The notes under the pieces: model-generated | Database searches by the model: none | What the model was told of the DNA's origin: nothing | Seen by the model: the letters and a program-made list of their open reading frames with translations, nothing else | Part shown: piece after piece, positions 44,936-54,382 of the stretch | How the letters are laid out: each line of letters starts with the position of its first letter | Numbering within the stretch: the stretch's first letter is position 1 | Assembly (NCBI RefSeq): GCF_045291545.1 | Contig: NZ_CP149514.1 | Location: 1,550,001 to 1,614,000 of the forward strand | Reading direction: 5' to 3' | Source: Gallaecimonas sp045291545 | GTDB lineage: Bacteria > Pseudomonadota > Gammaproteobacteria > Enterobacterales > Gallaecimonadaceae | DNA: 64,000 bases | Program-made: the position numbers and the translations under genes

Positions 44936-45636
44936 TACAGGGGCAGTTGATATTTGTCTTTTAATTGCCGGAAATAACGGCGGGAAACCGGCACTATGGC
45001 GCCATGGCGGGTTTCAATTTGTGCGCCGCTGTCCTTGACGGCAATGGCTTTGATGGCATCCGGGTTCACCAGATATTGGCGATGTACCCGTAAGAGAGGC
45101 AAGCGGGCTTCCAAGGTTTTCAGGGGTAATTGGCAATGCAGCTCCTCACCACCGGTCTGCACCTGGGTACCGGTCAGGCTGACGTAGGCGCAGTCAATGT
45201 CTGCCGGCGCCACCAACCGTACGGTGTTGCCCTGATAGCAGGCCAGCTTTTCCAACGGCGTCGATTCAATTTGCTCTCCGCCCCCCTGCTCTTGCAGGCG
45301 CTTTAAGGTGCGGGCCAGGCGCGCAGGGTCGATGGGTTTTAACAGGTAATCCAGCGCTGCTTCATCAAAGGCGTCCAGCGCATATTGCTGGTGAGCGGTG
45401 ACAAACACCAACAGCGGCCGCGGTGATGGCAATAAGCTGGACACCTCCACACCGGACAGCACCGGCATGTCCACATCCAGGAAAATAACGTCCGGTTGCA
45501 GCTCCCGCGCCTTGAGCAGCGCCTCCTTGCCATTTGCCGCCTCCCCCACCACGCTGACACCACCGGCTTCTTCCAGCAATGCCGCCAGCTCTTCGCGGGC
45601 CAGAGGTTCGTCGTCAACCAGTAATGCTCGGATCAT
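44935..45636 (-). CDS. btsR: LytTR-family response regulator BtsR
   Basis: A 233-residue response regulator (E. coli BtsR has 239). Its receiver domain holds acidic residues in ALLVDDEPLAREEL, the phospho-acceptor Asp in DVIFLDVDMPVLSG, and the conserved Lys in LLKPIDPARLART. The C-terminal LytTR DNA-binding domain includes LPLLRVHRQYLVNPDAIKAI. It overlaps btsS by 4 bases. The adjacent cstA promoter region carries its expected DNA motif, so it probably activates that gene. Confidence 0.92.
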   Translation of the reverse strand: MIRALLVDDEPLAREELAALLEEAGGVSVVGEAANGKEALLKARELQPDVIFLDVDMPVLSGVEVSSLLPSPRPLLVFVTAHQQYALDAFDEAALDYLLKPIDPARLARTLKRLQEQGGGEQIESTPLEKLACYQGNTVRLVAPADIDCAYVSLTGTQVQTGGEELHCQLPLKTLEARLPLLRVHRQYLVNPDAIKAIAVKDSGAQIETRHGAIVPVSRRYFRQLKDKYQLPL

Positions 45637-47321
45637 GCCAGTCCCCCTTCCGGCCAGCTCAATTCTGCCCGGGTAAATTGCCCCGGCTGATGCCGAAGCC
45701 GCAACACACAGTCACAGCCCAGGGCGGCAAAACGCTCGCGCACCAGCGTCAGCCCCAATCCATCCGTTTGTTTGGGGAGCTGGGCGGCACTGTCTTCAAC
45801 AGCCACCAGCACCCGCCCCTGCTGACGCTCAGCGCTGAGTGTTACCACGCCACCATTTTCAGCGCGGCTGATACCATGCTTGATGGCATTTTCCACCAGT
45901 GTCTGAATGGCCAATGCCGGCACTGGCTGTTCCTCCAGGCCATCAGCCAGGGTGGCGCTAAAAGCCAGCCGCTCACCAAAGCGGGCTTGCTCTATCGTCA
46001 GATAATGGCTGACGTGTTGAAATTCCTGAGCCAGTGATACCGTTACCGTACCCCGGCTAAGGTTGCCCCGTAAAAATTCCGCCAGGTGCAAAATCAGGCT
46101 GCGTGCCTGCTCCGGGGTACGGCGCAGTACGGCCGCTACCGTATTGAGGCTGTTAAAAAGAAAGTGCGGGTTAACCTTGGCCTCCAGTGCCCGCAGCTCA
46201 GCCTCCGCCAGCAAAGCCCGGCTGGCCTGCAACTGGCTGTGTAGCAGCTGATTGGACAACACCCCGGCAATGCCTTCGCCCAGTGCCCGGTTAAGGTTGC
46301 GAAACAGCCGCCGCTTCGGCTCATACAGCTTGATGGTGCCCACCACATCCTGCTCGCCCTTGAGTGGCACCACCAGCGAGGATCCCAGCTCACAGTCACT
46401 GCGAATGGAACACTGATAAGGTGTTGCCAGGCCATCGGCAAACACCACTTTATTCTGGGCAATGGCTTCAAGGGTAATGGCCGAGGCAATTGGCCGGCCC
46501 ACCTGGTGGTGGTCTGCCCCCATGCCGGTAAACGCCAGGATCTGTTGCCGATCGGTAATGGCTACCGCCGCCACCGACGTTTCATCCTTGACCACATCGG
46601 CGATGGCCTGGGCAGAGCGGGCATTGAGCCCGTCATCAAGTAACCCCACGCAGCGCTGGGCAATGCGCAATGCCCGCTGTGATACCCGCCCAGCCAGTTC
46701 ATCAGCCTGAAACTTGGCATCACGAATGAAGCTCATAAACAGGGCTGCCCCCAAAGCGTTAGCCAGCATCATGGGTAGCGCTATGACTTTCACCAGGGCC
46801 AGAGCGTGGTCAAAAGGTTCAGCAATGGTCAGGATAATCGCCATCTGGCTCCCTTCCGCCAGTACGCCCAGCCACAAGGCCTGCCAGGGATTAAAAATCC
46901 GCTCGGTTTGGCCACGGCGCTGCCAGAAGGCGTGCACCAGGCCTGCCATCAAGCCTTCCCAGGTTGTTGAGATAGCACAGGCCAGGTCAGTAAAGCCGCC
47001 TAGCGAATAGCGGTGCAGGCCACCGGTCAGTCCTACGGCGATCCCCACCAAAGGGCCGCCAAGCAGGCCGCCAAGAATGGCGCCGATAGCCCGGGTATTG
47101 GCAATGGCATCCAGTGTCTGCTGGCCAAAATAGGTTCCCATGATGCAAAAGCCGGAAAAAATGGCATACACCATCAGCTTGTGAATCGGCCAGGCCGACA
47201 GATTGGCCAATGGCCGAAACAGTTTGGTTTTGGAAAACAGGTAGGCGATCAGCAAATACACGCTCATTTGCTGGAATAGCGGCACTACCAGTTGCAGGTT
47301 GAGGCTGGTCATCAACGTCAT
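45633..47321 (-). CDS. btsS: LytS-family sensor histidine kinase BtsS
   Basis: A 562-residue histidine kinase, the length of E. coli BtsS (561), which senses pyruvate. The N-terminal 5TM-LYT membrane domain is highly conserved (CIMGTYFGQQTLDAIANTRA, GLTGGLHRYSLGGFTDLACA). A GAF domain follows (about 215-340), then the LytS-type kinase region with VNPHFLFNSLNTVAAVLRR, which holds the phospho-acceptor His, and ATPase motifs IQTLVENAIKHGI and GLGLTLVRERF. First gene of btsSR and transcribed toward cstA. A second in-frame ATG lies three codons on. Confidence 0.93.
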   Translation of the reverse strand: MTLMTSLNLQLVVPLFQQMSVYLLIAYLFSKTKLFRPLANLSAWPIHKLMVYAIFSGFCIMGTYFGQQTLDAIANTRAIGAILGGLLGGPLVGIAVGLTGGLHRYSLGGFTDLACAISTTWEGLMAGLVHAFWQRRGQTERIFNPWQALWLGVLAEGSQMAIILTIAEPFDHALALVKVIALPMMLANALGAALFMSFIRDAKFQADELAGRVSQRALRIAQRCVGLLDDGLNARSAQAIADVVKDETSVAAVAITDRQQILAFTGMGADHHQVGRPIASAITLEAIAQNKVVFADGLATPYQCSIRSDCELGSSLVVPLKGEQDVVGTIKLYEPKRRLFRNLNRALGEGIAGVLSNQLLHSQLQASRALLAEAELRALEAKVNPHFLFNSLNTVAAVLRRTPEQARSLILHLAEFLRGNLSRGTVTVSLAQEFQHVSHYLTIEQARFGERLAFSATLADGLEEQPVPALAIQTLVENAIKHGISRAENGGVVTLSAERQQGRVLVAVEDSAAQLPKQTDGLGLTLVRERFAALGCDCVLRLRHQPGQFTRAELSWPEGGLA

Positions 47322-47527
47322 GGCTTACTGAATGTGGCTCGATCATGACCGCAAAAACGCCGATGAACAAGCCAGCTTGCCAGCCGCAGGCCAAGACAGC
47401 GCCATCATGGCCACTTAAGTAACTCAGCTACCTAAGCTTTTACTGTTTCGCCGGTCAAAAGTGCCGGTGCCATTGTGCTCATTAGACAAAAGCCTAAATG
47501 TAGCGGCTGGCTGGCCGTGCTAAATCT

Positions 47528-47542
47528 TGCAATCAGATTGCA
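47528..47542. repeat. 15-bp palindrome next to the acyl-CoA synthetase ribosome site
   Basis: TGCAATC and GATTGCA flank a single A. It lies 4 bases before AAGGAG of the downstream gene (47547-47552), inside the 240-base gap from btsS. A protein bound here would block early transcription or translation. The rest of this gap holds no clear promoter or gene. Confidence 0.5.
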
Positions 47543-47561
47543 GGAGAAGGAGCTCAGGCGC

Positions 47562-49187
47562 ATGGCGCTTGATGACAGTATTTTCGTCGGCGACGCCAGT
47601 ATTCCCTTGTTGCAGGCAACATTGGGCGATTGCCTGCGCCGCCAGGCCCGCCATTATGCCGAGCAGACTGCGCTTATCGTCCCTGAGCAACAGATCCACT
47701 GGGATTACACCACCTTAAAAGAACAGGTAGACCGGCTGGCAATTGGCCTGGCACGCCTGGGCGTTGAAAAAGGTGACCGCATTGCCTTGTGGGCACCGCC
47801 TTGTTGCCAGTGGCTGTTGTGCCAGTTGGCGGCGGCCCGCCTCGGCGCCATCATTGTACCGTTAAGTACACACCTGGAAGTTCAGGAACTGCTTGGCCCG
47901 CTAACACAAGTGGGTGCCAGTATTCTGTTTTACGCCCCCGAGCTCGACAGCACTGGCCGTTTGTTAAGCCTGCTTCCAGAGCTGGCTCGCCAAGATGCCA
48001 GCCAACCGTTATACAGCCGTACGGCGCCGCGGCTACGGCACCTGGTCAGTTGCCATGGTGTACGGCCCGGAACATTAGCCTTTGACTGGCTGATGACTGA
48101 CACCAGCGCAGAAGAAATTGCCGCCCTTGACGCCCTGGATTTGCAACCTAGTGACCCGGCCGTGGTGTTATTTACCTCGGGCAGTACTCAGCAGCCCCGG
48201 GCGGTAATACACAGCCACTTTGGCATTATTAACAATGCCCGGCTGGTGGCCATGGAACTGGGCATCGACAGTGCTGACAGCATCTGCCACAGCCTGCCGT
48301 TCTACCACTGTTTTGGCTTGGTGCTGGGGCCCATGCTCAGCCTGATCCAGGGCGCCACGGCAGTGGTGCCGGGGCAAAACAGTACGGCCATCGCGGACAT
48401 CTGCCAGCGCCAGCAATGCAGCGTGCTGATGGCTTTTCCTGCCACCGTAGAAGCCCTGGCAGCACAATGGGGCCAGCATTGGCCAGCCGCCCTGCGATTA
48501 GGGGTAATGGTGGGTGCCCAATGTCCGAGCGCCGTGCAGGCACAGCTCGCCTCAGGGCCAGCCTGGGTCATGGCCTATGGGCAAACCGAGTCTGGCGCCA
48601 TTAATCACTTGGGGCACCTGGTGCCGGCTCAGGGAACCGTCGGCCGGGCGGCGGCGCATCAGGAGGTCAAACTGGTCGACAGCCATGGCGAGCTGGTGCC
48701 CCGTGGGGTTCGCGGTGAAGTCTGTGTGCGTAGCTATGCCCTGATGCAAGGCTATTGGCCGCCTGGTTCAAGCTCTGATATTGACAGCAGCGGCTGGCTG
48801 CACACCGGCGATATTGGCGTCATGGACGAGCACGGTAATGTGGAAATTGTTGGCCGCACGCAAGACATTATCATGCGCGATGGTGAGGCCATCTCGCCGC
48901 GGGAAATTGAACAGTTTTATCAACGCCATCCACAGGTAAAAGCTATACGGGTGTTTGGTCTGCCCGGCGAGTCCGACAGCCAACGATTATGTGCCTGGGT
49001 ACAGGCGACGGATGGCGCCTCGCTCAGTGCCGATAGCCTGCGCCAGTTTGCCGCCGGGCAGCTCAGTCAGGTGAAAATTCCCGAGTACTTTCACTTTGTC
49101 AGCCAGTTTCCGCTGACGGCTGCCGGAAAAGTGCAAACCTATCGGATGCGTGAAAAAATGCTGCAACTTCTGGACGATAGGCTCTGA
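47562..49187 (+). CDS. AMP-binding acyl-CoA synthetase family protein
   Basis: A 541-residue adenylating enzyme that probably activates a carboxylic acid to a CoA thioester via acyl-AMP. The A3 motif reads VLFTSGSTQQPRAVIHSH (Arg where the family has Lys). MAYGQTESGAINHLG, SGWLHTGDIGVMDEHGNVEIVGR and the catalytic lysine region FPLTAAGKVQTYRMRE follow in usual order. The ATG at 47562 has AAGGAG 9 bases upstream; an in-frame start 29 codons earlier was rejected. It is divergent from btsS and has no partner genes to suggest the acid used. Not in an operon with fadE. Confidence 0.85.
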   Translation: MALDDSIFVGDASIPLLQATLGDCLRRQARHYAEQTALIVPEQQIHWDYTTLKEQVDRLAIGLARLGVEKGDRIALWAPPCCQWLLCQLAAARLGAIIVPLSTHLEVQELLGPLTQVGASILFYAPELDSTGRLLSLLPELARQDASQPLYSRTAPRLRHLVSCHGVRPGTLAFDWLMTDTSAEEIAALDALDLQPSDPAVVLFTSGSTQQPRAVIHSHFGIINNARLVAMELGIDSADSICHSLPFYHCFGLVLGPMLSLIQGATAVVPGQNSTAIADICQRQQCSVLMAFPATVEALAAQWGQHWPAALRLGVMVGAQCPSAVQAQLASGPAWVMAYGQTESGAINHLGHLVPAQGTVGRAAAHQEVKLVDSHGELVPRGVRGEVCVRSYALMQGYWPPGSSSDIDSSGWLHTGDIGVMDEHGNVEIVGRTQDIIMRDGEAISPREIEQFYQRHPQVKAIRVFGLPGESDSQRLCAWVQATDGASLSADSLRQFAAGQLSQVKIPEYFHFVSQFPLTAAGKVQTYRMREKMLQLLDDRL

Positions 49188-49245
49188 CGCCGGTGCTTTT
49201 TGCTGCTAAGGTAGCAGCCAACCATGATGCTGGTAGCTTGAATTA

Positions 49246-50451
49246 ATGAAAAAACGTTTGCTTCCCCTGCTGTTACTGAGCCTCAGTGCCCATGCAAAAT
49301 TTACCATCCCTGGTTTTGAGCTGGTCTACACCACGCCTGTCGAAACAACCCTGACAAACCCGGACTTACGAGACCCCGTCACCGTCTGGGATGGTTTGTT
49401 CGACAGTGCCAAAACACGCATCGACATTGCCCAGTTTTATGTTTCCTCCCAGGCCGGAGAGCCACTGGCCACCGTCATTGAGCACCTGCGCCAAGCCGGG
49501 CAGCGCGGTGTTAAAATTCGTTTTTTGATGGACCAACACGGCCTGCGCGCCGCCGACCCGGCCACCATCAAAACCCTCAAGGCCATTCCCAACCTGACCT
49601 TCCGATTGATTGACTACAACAAGGTCGGTGGCGGCATCATTCATGCCAAATACATGGTGATTGACGGTAAAGCCGCTTATGTTGGCAGCCAGAACTTTGA
49701 CTGGCGTTCACTCAAGCACATTCACGAAGCCGGCTTGCGGATCACCGAACAGCCCATGGTCAGCCAGATCCAGGCCATTTTTAATATTGACTGGCAAGCC
49801 CAACAACTGCTGGCGGCGGGTAAACCCGTACCGGTTCTGAACCAACAGCCGGTGCTGGCCAATGAGCAGCAACCGGCCTATCTGGTTGCCAGCCCGAATG
49901 CCTATAACCCGCCAGGCGTTGGAGATTCCCAGTCAGAGCTGCCACGGCTGCTCGACAAAGCGCAGCATCAGGTGCTGATCCAGGTGATGGAATATGCGCC
50001 GCTGTCTTATGCCACTGGCCGCCGCCCTTACTACGCCGTGATTGATGATGCTATCCGCCGCACCGCCCAACGTGGCGTCAAAATCGAGCTGATGGTGGCC
50101 GACTGGAACACCAAAGAGCCGGAGCTCAGTTACCTGAAAAGCCTGCAGGTACTGCCAAATGTCACCGTCAAAATCGTCACCCTGCCCCAGGCCAGCCAGG
50201 GCTTTATTCCCTATGCGCGGGTGATGCACACCAAAACCATGACCATCGACGGCAAAATCGCCTGGCTTGGCACCAGTAACTGGGAAGGCGGTTATCTGGA
50301 TAACTCCCGGAACCTGGAAGTGGTGATGAACAGCCCGAAAATGGCTAAACGCCTGGCTGAATTGCACCAGCAGCTGTGGAACAGCCGTTATGCCAAGGTG
50401 CTGGATATCAATCGCCAATATCCCAAGCCACATCCTGGCAGCGCCAACTGA
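49246..50451 (+). CDS. exported phospholipase D family protein
   Basis: A 401-residue protein with two HKD motifs and a signal peptide (MKKRLLPLLLLSLSAHA). HKD1 is IIHAKYMVIDGKAAYVGSQN (His133) and HKD2 is VMHTKTMTIDGKIAWLGTSN (near residue 325); both have the full HxKxxxxD residues. The family includes phospholipase D, nucleases and cardiolipin synthases, so the substrate is not certain. There are no membrane helices beyond the signal, so it should be periplasmic or secreted. It has its own terminator. Confidence 0.88.
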   Translation: MKKRLLPLLLLSLSAHAKFTIPGFELVYTTPVETTLTNPDLRDPVTVWDGLFDSAKTRIDIAQFYVSSQAGEPLATVIEHLRQAGQRGVKIRFLMDQHGLRAADPATIKTLKAIPNLTFRLIDYNKVGGGIIHAKYMVIDGKAAYVGSQNFDWRSLKHIHEAGLRITEQPMVSQIQAIFNIDWQAQQLLAAGKPVPVLNQQPVLANEQQPAYLVASPNAYNPPGVGDSQSELPRLLDKAQHQVLIQVMEYAPLSYATGRRPYYAVIDDAIRRTAQRGVKIELMVADWNTKEPELSYLKSLQVLPNVTVKIVTLPQASQGFIPYARVMHTKTMTIDGKIAWLGTSNWEGGYLDNSRNLEVVMNSPKMAKRLAELHQQLWNSRYAKVLDINRQYPKPHPGSAN

Positions 50452-50456
50452 GCATC

Positions 50457-50487
50457 GGCGCCCGCGTTAGGCGGGCGCCAGCTTTTT
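50457..50487 (+). terminator. terminator after the first PLD gene
   Basis: GGCGCCCGC and GCGGGCGCC form a 9-bp stem around GTTAG; a run of five T starts 4 bases later. The small gap makes it weaker than a standard terminator. Confidence 0.65.
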
Positions 50488-50551
50488 ACAGAGCCCGGCA
50501 TTCTTTGCTAGCTTTCATAAAACACTGATATAACAACCATGCATCAACGAC

Positions 50552-53500
50552 ATGTCTTTTCCGATGACTGCTCGGTTAGCTAAGTTCCTGACAACAGCAC
50601 TGCTGATGCTGACGGCCAGCAGTTATGCCAGCCCGGCGGAGCCTGACTTTTCGACGCTGTTTAGCCGCTCCAACGTACCGATGCTGTTGGTTGAACCGGC
50701 CAGCGGCAACATTGTTAAAGCCAATGCCGCTGCTGCGGAGTTTTATGGCTATAGCCAGCCGCAGTTACAGCAAAAAAACATTAATCAAATCAACAGCCTC
50801 AGCCCGGCGCAAATCAACACCGAGCGGCAGTTAGCCAAGCAGGAAAAACGCCACTTTTTCCTCTTCCGCCATCGCCTGGCAGACGGCACTCTCAAGCCGG
50901 TTGCGGTCTATTCACGGCCCTATCAGTTCAATGGCCAGACATTATTGCTGTCGATGGTGATCGATCGCAGCAATTCCTTTATCCAGACCGCCGACAACCA
51001 GCACTATCAGCAGCGCCTGGAGCAATTGGTGGATGCCAAAGTCGCCGAAGTGAAACAGCTGCGCAACGACCAAACCGCCACTCTGATTGCCGCCATCCTG
51101 GTACAAATGGCGATTATTCTGGCGCTGTTTATTACCGCCCGGCGTTACCGGCGGCTACGTAATCAGTACCGCACGACAGAAGCACTGCAACGCAGCATCA
51201 TGGATGCGGCCGCTACCTATGCCTTTATTACTACCGACACTGACGGCATCATCAGCAGCCTCAACAGCAGTGCTGAGCGTATGCTTGGCTACAGTGCCGA
51301 GGAGCTGGTCGGTAAAGCCACACCGGCCATATTGCATGTACCGGAAGAGCTGGAACAACGTCGCGCAGAGCTGACCCTAGAAATGGGCCGGCCGGTTACT
51401 GATCAGGAAGTATTACTGGGTCATATCAAACAAAAAGGCGTGGAAAAGCGGCACTGGACCCACCGCCACAAAAATGGCCATACCTTCCCGGTGGCCCTGA
51501 CGATTACCCCGATATTCGACGCCAAGGGCTTACTGAGCGGTTATCTGGGTGTCACTGAAGACATCAGCCACCGCCAGGCCCGGGAAAAAGCGCTGCGCGA
51601 CAGCCAGCGGCTCTACCATTCACTGGTTGCAGCCCTGAGCGAAGGTGTTGTCACCCGTGACAAGGAAGGCCAGGTGCTGGCTTATAACGATGCCGCGCTG
51701 ACCATGCTGGGACTCAGTGCCGAACAGTTGCTGGCCAGCTCCTGGCCAGAACTGGCCAGCGGTGCAGTGCATGAGGATATGCGTCCCTTCGCAGCCGACC
51801 AGCACCCCAGTCAGGTGACGGTGCGCACCGGCAGGCCGCTGGTTAATGTGGTCATGGGAATTTATGTCAAAGAGCAGCTGCGCTGGCTCAGCGGTAACAC
51901 CGTGCCATTACTGGATGAAAATACCGGCCAGCCCTACGCCGTGGTCACCACCTTCGTTGATATTACCGAACGCAAACACAACGAAACCCAGCTGCAATTA
52001 GCCGCCAGCGTGTTTGAAAACAGCTACGAAGGCATCATGATCTGTGATGCTGAAAACTGCATCATTGACGTCAACCCCGCCTTCACTCGCATCACCGGCT
52101 ATGAACCGGAAGAAATCTGCGGCCAGGACCCTAGCATTCTCGCCTCCGGCCTGCAGGGCCAGCAGTTTTACGACGATATGTGGCAATGCCTGCAACAAAG
52201 TGGCAGCTGGCGCGGAGAGATCTGGAACCGCCGCAAGTCCGGTGAGGTGTACGCAGAGCTGTTGGCTATTTCGATGGTACGGGATGCCCAAGGCCAGCTT
52301 AAAAATTACATTGGAGTGTTTTCTGACATCAGCCAGATCAAGGCCCATGAAACCGAGCTGGCACACATCGCCCACTATGATCCGCTGACCGGCCTGCCGA
52401 ACCGGCGGCTGCTGAACGAACTGCTGAGCCGGGCAATGCTCCGCGCCGAGCGCAACAGCGAACGTATTGCCATTTGCTTTATTGATCTTGACGGCTTTAA
52501 GCCCGTCAACGACCTGTATGGCCACCAGGCCGGTGACCGACTCCTGGTAGAAATTGCCCAGCGCCTGCAAAACGTGCTGCGCCAGTCAGACACGGTATCG
52601 CGCCTCGGTGGTGATGAGTTCGTGGTGTTGCTCAGTGAAGAGGAACACCATGTCAACCTGGCCACACCACTGGAACGGCTGATGAACGCGATCCGCACCC
52701 CGGTGGTCATCGACGGCCACAAGTTGCAGGTGTCAGCCAGTATCGGTGTCACCCTGTTCCCTGACGACAATGCCGACGCGGATATTCTGCTTCGCCATGC
52801 CGATCAGGCGATGTATCAGGCCAAACAGGCCGGCAAGAACCAATTCCGGGTCTTTGATGTAGAAGCCAGCCAACGCGCCGATCAGGCTCAAAGCGGTATC
52901 AGTCGGCTGCATCAGGCCATCATCAACAATGAAATGCGCCTGTTCTACCAGCCCAAGGTTGATCTCAACAGTGGCGAGATCATCGGAGCAGAAGCCTTGA
53001 TCCGCTGGCAGCACCCTGAGCAGGGGCTACGCCTGCCTGGTGATTTTCTGCCCAACCTGCTGGGCAGCGAACTGGACATTATTCTTGGCAACTGGGTTAT
53101 GGATAATGCCTGTGCCCAATTGGCCGACTGGTACGATCAAGGCTGGCAGCTGACCCTGTCTATCAACATCAGTGCCGCACATTTGCTGTCGCACGGCTTT
53201 ATTGAGCACCTCAGAGATACCTTGGCCCGTTACCCACAGATGCCTAAGGATGCTCTTGAGCTGGAAATTGTTGAAACAGCCACCTTGCATGACCTCAATC
53301 TGGCGGCCCGGGTACTGCACCAGAGCCGACTGCTGGGGGTACGCACCGCCCTGGACGACTTCGGCACCGGCTATGCGTCGCTGACCTACCTGCGCCGCCT
53401 GCCGATTGATACCCTGAAAATCGACCAGAGTTTTGTCCGTGACATGCTTGATGACCCGAACGATTTGAGTATCGTCGAGAACATCATCAATATGGCCTAT

Positions 53501-54028
53501 GCCTTTAACCGCTCGGTCATTGCCGAAGGGGTTGAGTCCATTGAGCATGCCCGCTTGCTGCGCCAACTTGGTTGCCGGCTGGCACAAGGCTACGGCATTG
53601 CCAAGCCGATGCCTGCCGGGCAATTTGAACAGTGGCGGCAGCAATGGCTGCAAGCCCCGAAATGGCGCAGTGAGACCCTGCCCGCCCTGCATCCGTTACC
53701 GGCGCTACGGGCGGCCAAAGTAGCCCACCAAAAGTGGTCAGAAAGGGTGATGCAGTGCATCGGCGCGGAGCAGATCCCCGAAGATCTACACCTGGACCCA
53801 CATCACTGCGGGTTTGGTCAGTGGTATGCCACCGCCGGGATGGCCCAGTACGGCACGCTCAGCCGCTTCAAGACCATCCGCTCCTTGCATGATAATGTGC
53901 ACCGCTTGGCGGCCGCCGTGATCACCGACAACGGCCAGGATGCCGCCTTGCAGGCACAGTTTGCCAAGGCCCGGGATCTCTTACTGATCGAAATCGACAC
54001 ACTGATTGATACGCTCACCGAACATTAA
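50552..54028 (+). CDS. multi-PAS GGDEF-EAL protein with C-terminal CZB domain
   Basis: A 1158-residue c-di-GMP enzyme. In order: signal or first helix (7-27), an N-terminal PAS-like domain (about 35-140), a membrane helix (177-196), three PAS domains (about 213-600), GGDEF (about 605-765), EAL (about 785-1030) and a CZB-type domain (about 1065-1150). The GGDEF site is intact (RLGGDEF) with an RxxD inhibitory site (RQSD) five residues before. The EAL part has GAEALIRW, DDFGTGYASL and EGVESIEHARLL, so it looks active for hydrolysis too. The C-terminal HxxW, HHCGFGQWYATAG and SLHDNVHRLA match chemoreceptor zinc-binding (CZB) domains. Net activity is not predictable. Confidence 0.9.
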   Translation: MSFPMTARLAKFLTTALLMLTASSYASPAEPDFSTLFSRSNVPMLLVEPASGNIVKANAAAAEFYGYSQPQLQQKNINQINSLSPAQINTERQLAKQEKRHFFLFRHRLADGTLKPVAVYSRPYQFNGQTLLLSMVIDRSNSFIQTADNQHYQQRLEQLVDAKVAEVKQLRNDQTATLIAAILVQMAIILALFITARRYRRLRNQYRTTEALQRSIMDAAATYAFITTDTDGIISSLNSSAERMLGYSAEELVGKATPAILHVPEELEQRRAELTLEMGRPVTDQEVLLGHIKQKGVEKRHWTHRHKNGHTFPVALTITPIFDAKGLLSGYLGVTEDISHRQAREKALRDSQRLYHSLVAALSEGVVTRDKEGQVLAYNDAALTMLGLSAEQLLASSWPELASGAVHEDMRPFAADQHPSQVTVRTGRPLVNVVMGIYVKEQLRWLSGNTVPLLDENTGQPYAVVTTFVDITERKHNETQLQLAASVFENSYEGIMICDAENCIIDVNPAFTRITGYEPEEICGQDPSILASGLQGQQFYDDMWQCLQQSGSWRGEIWNRRKSGEVYAELLAISMVRDAQGQLKNYIGVFSDISQIKAHETELAHIAHYDPLTGLPNRRLLNELLSRAMLRAERNSERIAICFIDLDGFKPVNDLYGHQAGDRLLVEIAQRLQNVLRQSDTVSRLGGDEFVVLLSEEEHHVNLATPLERLMNAIRTPVVIDGHKLQVSASIGVTLFPDDNADADILLRHADQAMYQAKQAGKNQFRVFDVEASQRADQAQSGISRLHQAIINNEMRLFYQPKVDLNSGEIIGAEALIRWQHPEQGLRLPGDFLPNLLGSELDIILGNWVMDNACAQLADWYDQGWQLTLSINISAAHLLSHGFIEHLRDTLARYPQMPKDALELEIVETATLHDLNLAARVLHQSRLLGVRTALDDFGTGYASLTYLRRLPIDTLKIDQSFVRDMLDDPNDLSIVENIINMAYAFNRSVIAEGVESIEHARLLRQLGCRLAQGYGIAKPMPAGQFEQWRQQWLQAPKWRSETLPALHPLPALRAAKVAHQKWSERVMQCIGAEQIPEDLHLDPHHCGFGQWYATAGMAQYGTLSRFKTIRSLHDNVHRLAAAVITDNGQDAALQAQFAKARDLLLIEIDTLIDTLTEH

Positions 54029-54357
54029 CGGTGAGTGCGGCTCTGCCACCAGGGCGGCGGCGTCAGCTCTGGTGGCAGGCTCTGATCGCGCGGGGTCATG
54101 TAGTCGCGACAGCTCTTGCTTTGGTCATGCAGCACCGACTGGCAGAACTGCTGATTACCGTCCCGCCAGCCGGCCAGATAATCAGCCCCGGAAAAATGCA
54201 GTGGGCAGGCACTTTGCAGGTAATCAAGCCGAGGGTAATGGCCACCCAGGCCATCCTGAAAACCGTCCTGACGCCAGGCTTTATACTGACAATCAAGCAC
54301 AGTGGTGCTACATCCCGCTAAAAGCAGTACCGTCGTCAGCACGCCAATTGCTTTCAT
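54025..54357 (-). CDS. DUF2799-type lipoprotein
   Basis: A 110-residue protein starting at the ATG at 54357, which has GGAGGG 4-5 bases upstream. The signal MKAIGVLTTVLLLAGC gives a lipobox with Cys16. The mature part, with AWRQDGFQDGLGG, GADYLAGWRDGNQQFCQS and several cysteines, matches the DUF2799 family of short lipoproteins of unknown function. It overlaps the end of the GGDEF-EAL gene by 4 bases (convergent) and lies 25 bases downstream of the next membrane gene. Confidence 0.82.
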   Translation of the reverse strand: MKAIGVLTTVLLLAGCSTTVLDCQYKAWRQDGFQDGLGGHYPRLDYLQSACPLHFSGADYLAGWRDGNQQFCQSVLHDQSKSCRDYMTPRDQSLPPELTPPPWWQSRTHR

Positions 54358-54382
54358 TGCACCCTCCGCTGTTTTTTTCACC

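Noticed and set aside
49202..49218. Hairpin GCTGCTA-AGG-TAGCAGC before the first PLD gene
   Set aside because: Seven-base stem with no T run on the 3' side on either strand; too weak to name.
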